Source: Acholeplasmataceae bacterium
GTDB lineage: Bacteria > Bacillota_I > Bacilli_A > Acholeplasmatales > Acholeplasmataceae
Assembly: GCA_028690555.1 (NCBI GenBank)
Contig: JAQVBA010000059.1
Coordinates: forward strand, 1 to 6,123
DNA length: 6,123 bases
Direction: 5' to 3'
Below, piece after piece: positions 5,494 to 6,123 of the stretch. A model generated the notes under the pieces. That model had not been told where the DNA came from, did not search any database, and was given only the letters and a program-made list of their open reading frames with translations. The position numbers and the translations under genes were made by a program. Numbering within the stretch: position 1 is the stretch's first letter; each line of letters begins with the position of its first letter.

Positions 5494-5523
5494 AAATAAA
5501 AAGAAGAGGAATACCCTCTTCTT
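5494..5523 (-). terminator. Intrinsic terminator overlapping the asnS stop codon
   Basis: The minus strand has a perfect 9-bp stem AAGAAGAGG (5523-5515) / CCTCTTCTT (5509-5501) with a 5-nt loop, followed by TTTATTT (5500-5494). The first stem bases are also the last two bases of the asnS TAA codon. It separates asnS from the speDE promoter. Confidence 0.88.
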
Positions 5524-6123
5524 AAAATTCGCAGTTTTTTGGTGTTCTAGGAAATGGAATCACATCTCTGATATTTTCAACACCCGATAAATACATAATC
5601 AGTCTTTCAAATCCCATACCATAACCAGAATGAACACATCCGCCGTATCTTCTTAAATCCAAGTACCAATCAAAATCGCTTTCTGCAATATGAAGTTCAC
5701 TCATACGCTTAGTTAAGTAATCGATTCGTTCCTCTCTTTGAGATCCACCGATAAGCTCACCACTACCTGGAACTAAAAGATCCATTGCGGCAACTGTTTT
5801 TCCGTCTTCATTTAAACGCATATAGAATGCTTTGATATCTTTTGGCCAATCAATGACAAACACTGGGCTCTTAAAATGCTTTTCTGTTAAGTATTTCTCA
5901 TGTTCTGTGTTTATATCTTCGCCTTGTTTTGGTGTATTTTCAAACTTAACACCGCTGTTAAGCAAAATGTCAATCGCATCTTTATGCGTCACTTTTGCGA
6001 ATGGTTTATCTAATACTTTTTTAAGTCTTTCAATAATACCAGGTTCAACAAACTTATCAAAAAACTCCATTTCTTCGGGAAGTTTATCAAAAACATAACG
6101 AATAATATGTTTAACCATCGCTT
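5522..6123 (-). CDS. asnS: Asparaginyl-tRNA synthetase, C-terminal part (N-terminus beyond the window)
   Basis: About 200 C-terminal residues of a class II synthetase that charges tRNA-Asn; complete bacterial AsnRS has about 430-470. The frame continues past the window edge (an Ala codon precedes MVKHIIRYVF), so the ATG at 6118 is internal. It corresponds to the internal MVKYIIRYV-type segment of AsnRS. Counting from that Met, visible parts of the catalytic domain are TEHEKYLTEKHF (71-82), the ELIGGSQREER block (121-131), WYLDLRRYGG (151-160) and motif 3 GYGMGFERLIMYL (165-177). The end RDVIPFPRTPKNCEF is the AsnRS hallmark and separates it from AspRS and LysRS. The OB-fold anticodon domain and motifs 1 and 2 lie outside. 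A terminator begins at its stop codon, so it is the last gene of its transcript. Confidence 0.95.
   Translation of the reverse strand, partial: AMVKHIIRYVFDKLPEEMEFFDKFVEPGIIERLKKVLDKPFAKVTHKDAIDILLNSGVKFENTPKQGEDINTEHEKYLTEKHFKSPVFVIDWPKDIKAFYMRLNEDGKTVAAMDLLVPGSGELIGGSQREERIDYLTKRMSELHIAESDFDWYLDLRRYGGCVHSGYGMGFERLIMYLSGVENIRDVIPFPRTPKNCEF

Noticed and set aside
5832..6098. Plus-strand open frame of 88 codons
   Set aside because: It is antisense to asnS, whose conserved motifs cover the same bases; no ribosome site or family match supports it.
5522..6118. A complete 198-residue protein starting at ATG 6118 (for example a truncated AsnRS paralogue such as AsnA/HisZ-like proteins)
   Set aside because: The frame is open upstream to the window edge, and MVKHIIRYVF matches an internal segment of full-length AsnRS, so this is an internal methionine of a gene cut by the window.
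1..6123. CRISPR arrays, insertion sequences, toxin-antitoxin or phage-defence genes
   Set aside because: I saw no regularly spaced repeats, no transposase-like frame, no terminal inverted repeats and no defence-type domains. The window is filled by housekeeping, polyamine and transporter genes.

Overview
The window is AT-rich bacterial DNA with every convincing gene on the minus strand, so transcription runs from high to low coordinates. Compact, tightly spaced operons, AGGAG-type ribosome binding sites, consensus sigma-70/SigA-type promoters, short U-tailed hairpin terminators and a CcpA-type cre site all point to a low-GC Gram-positive lineage (Firmicutes, or a Mollicutes relative such as the Acholeplasma group). 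Every tryptophan codon I checked is TGG and speD ends in TGA, so there is no sign of the UGA=Trp code of Mycoplasma. I cannot name the species.

Layout in transcription order. (1) 6123-5522: the C-terminal part of asparaginyl-tRNA synthetase (asnS), cut by the window edge and closed by a terminator hairpin that overlaps its stop codon. (2) 5482-3738: a two-gene polyamine operon, speD (S-adenosylmethionine decarboxylase, long E. coli type) then speE (spermidine synthase), with its own extended -10 promoter and a terminator directly after speE. Together the two enzymes make decarboxylated AdoMet and use it to aminopropylate putrescine. The start of speD should be the ATG at 5419, not the upstream in-frame TTG at 5449. 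(3) 3724-3417: a 347-bp control region holding a perfect consensus promoter (P1), a cre-like operator, a second promoter (P2) whose -10 lies inside a perfect 18-bp palindrome, a possible 25-codon ORF, and a terminator-like hairpin with a GGAA loop. (4) 3416-1: a CUT1-type ABC importer operon in the order ATPase, permease, permease, substrate-binding lipoprotein (cut by the window edge). Its genes overlap or are separated by at most 33 nt.

The protein-coding genes are ordinary members of known families. The most interesting part is the control region before the ABC operon: two layered promoters, two different palindromic operators and a putative intrinsic terminator between the promoters and the first gene. 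This fits carbon-catabolite control plus a specific regulator plus attenuation. It could also mean that a small independent transcription unit, or the remnant of a deleted regulator gene, lies there. I see no CRISPR array, insertion sequence, tRNA, rRNA or defence system.
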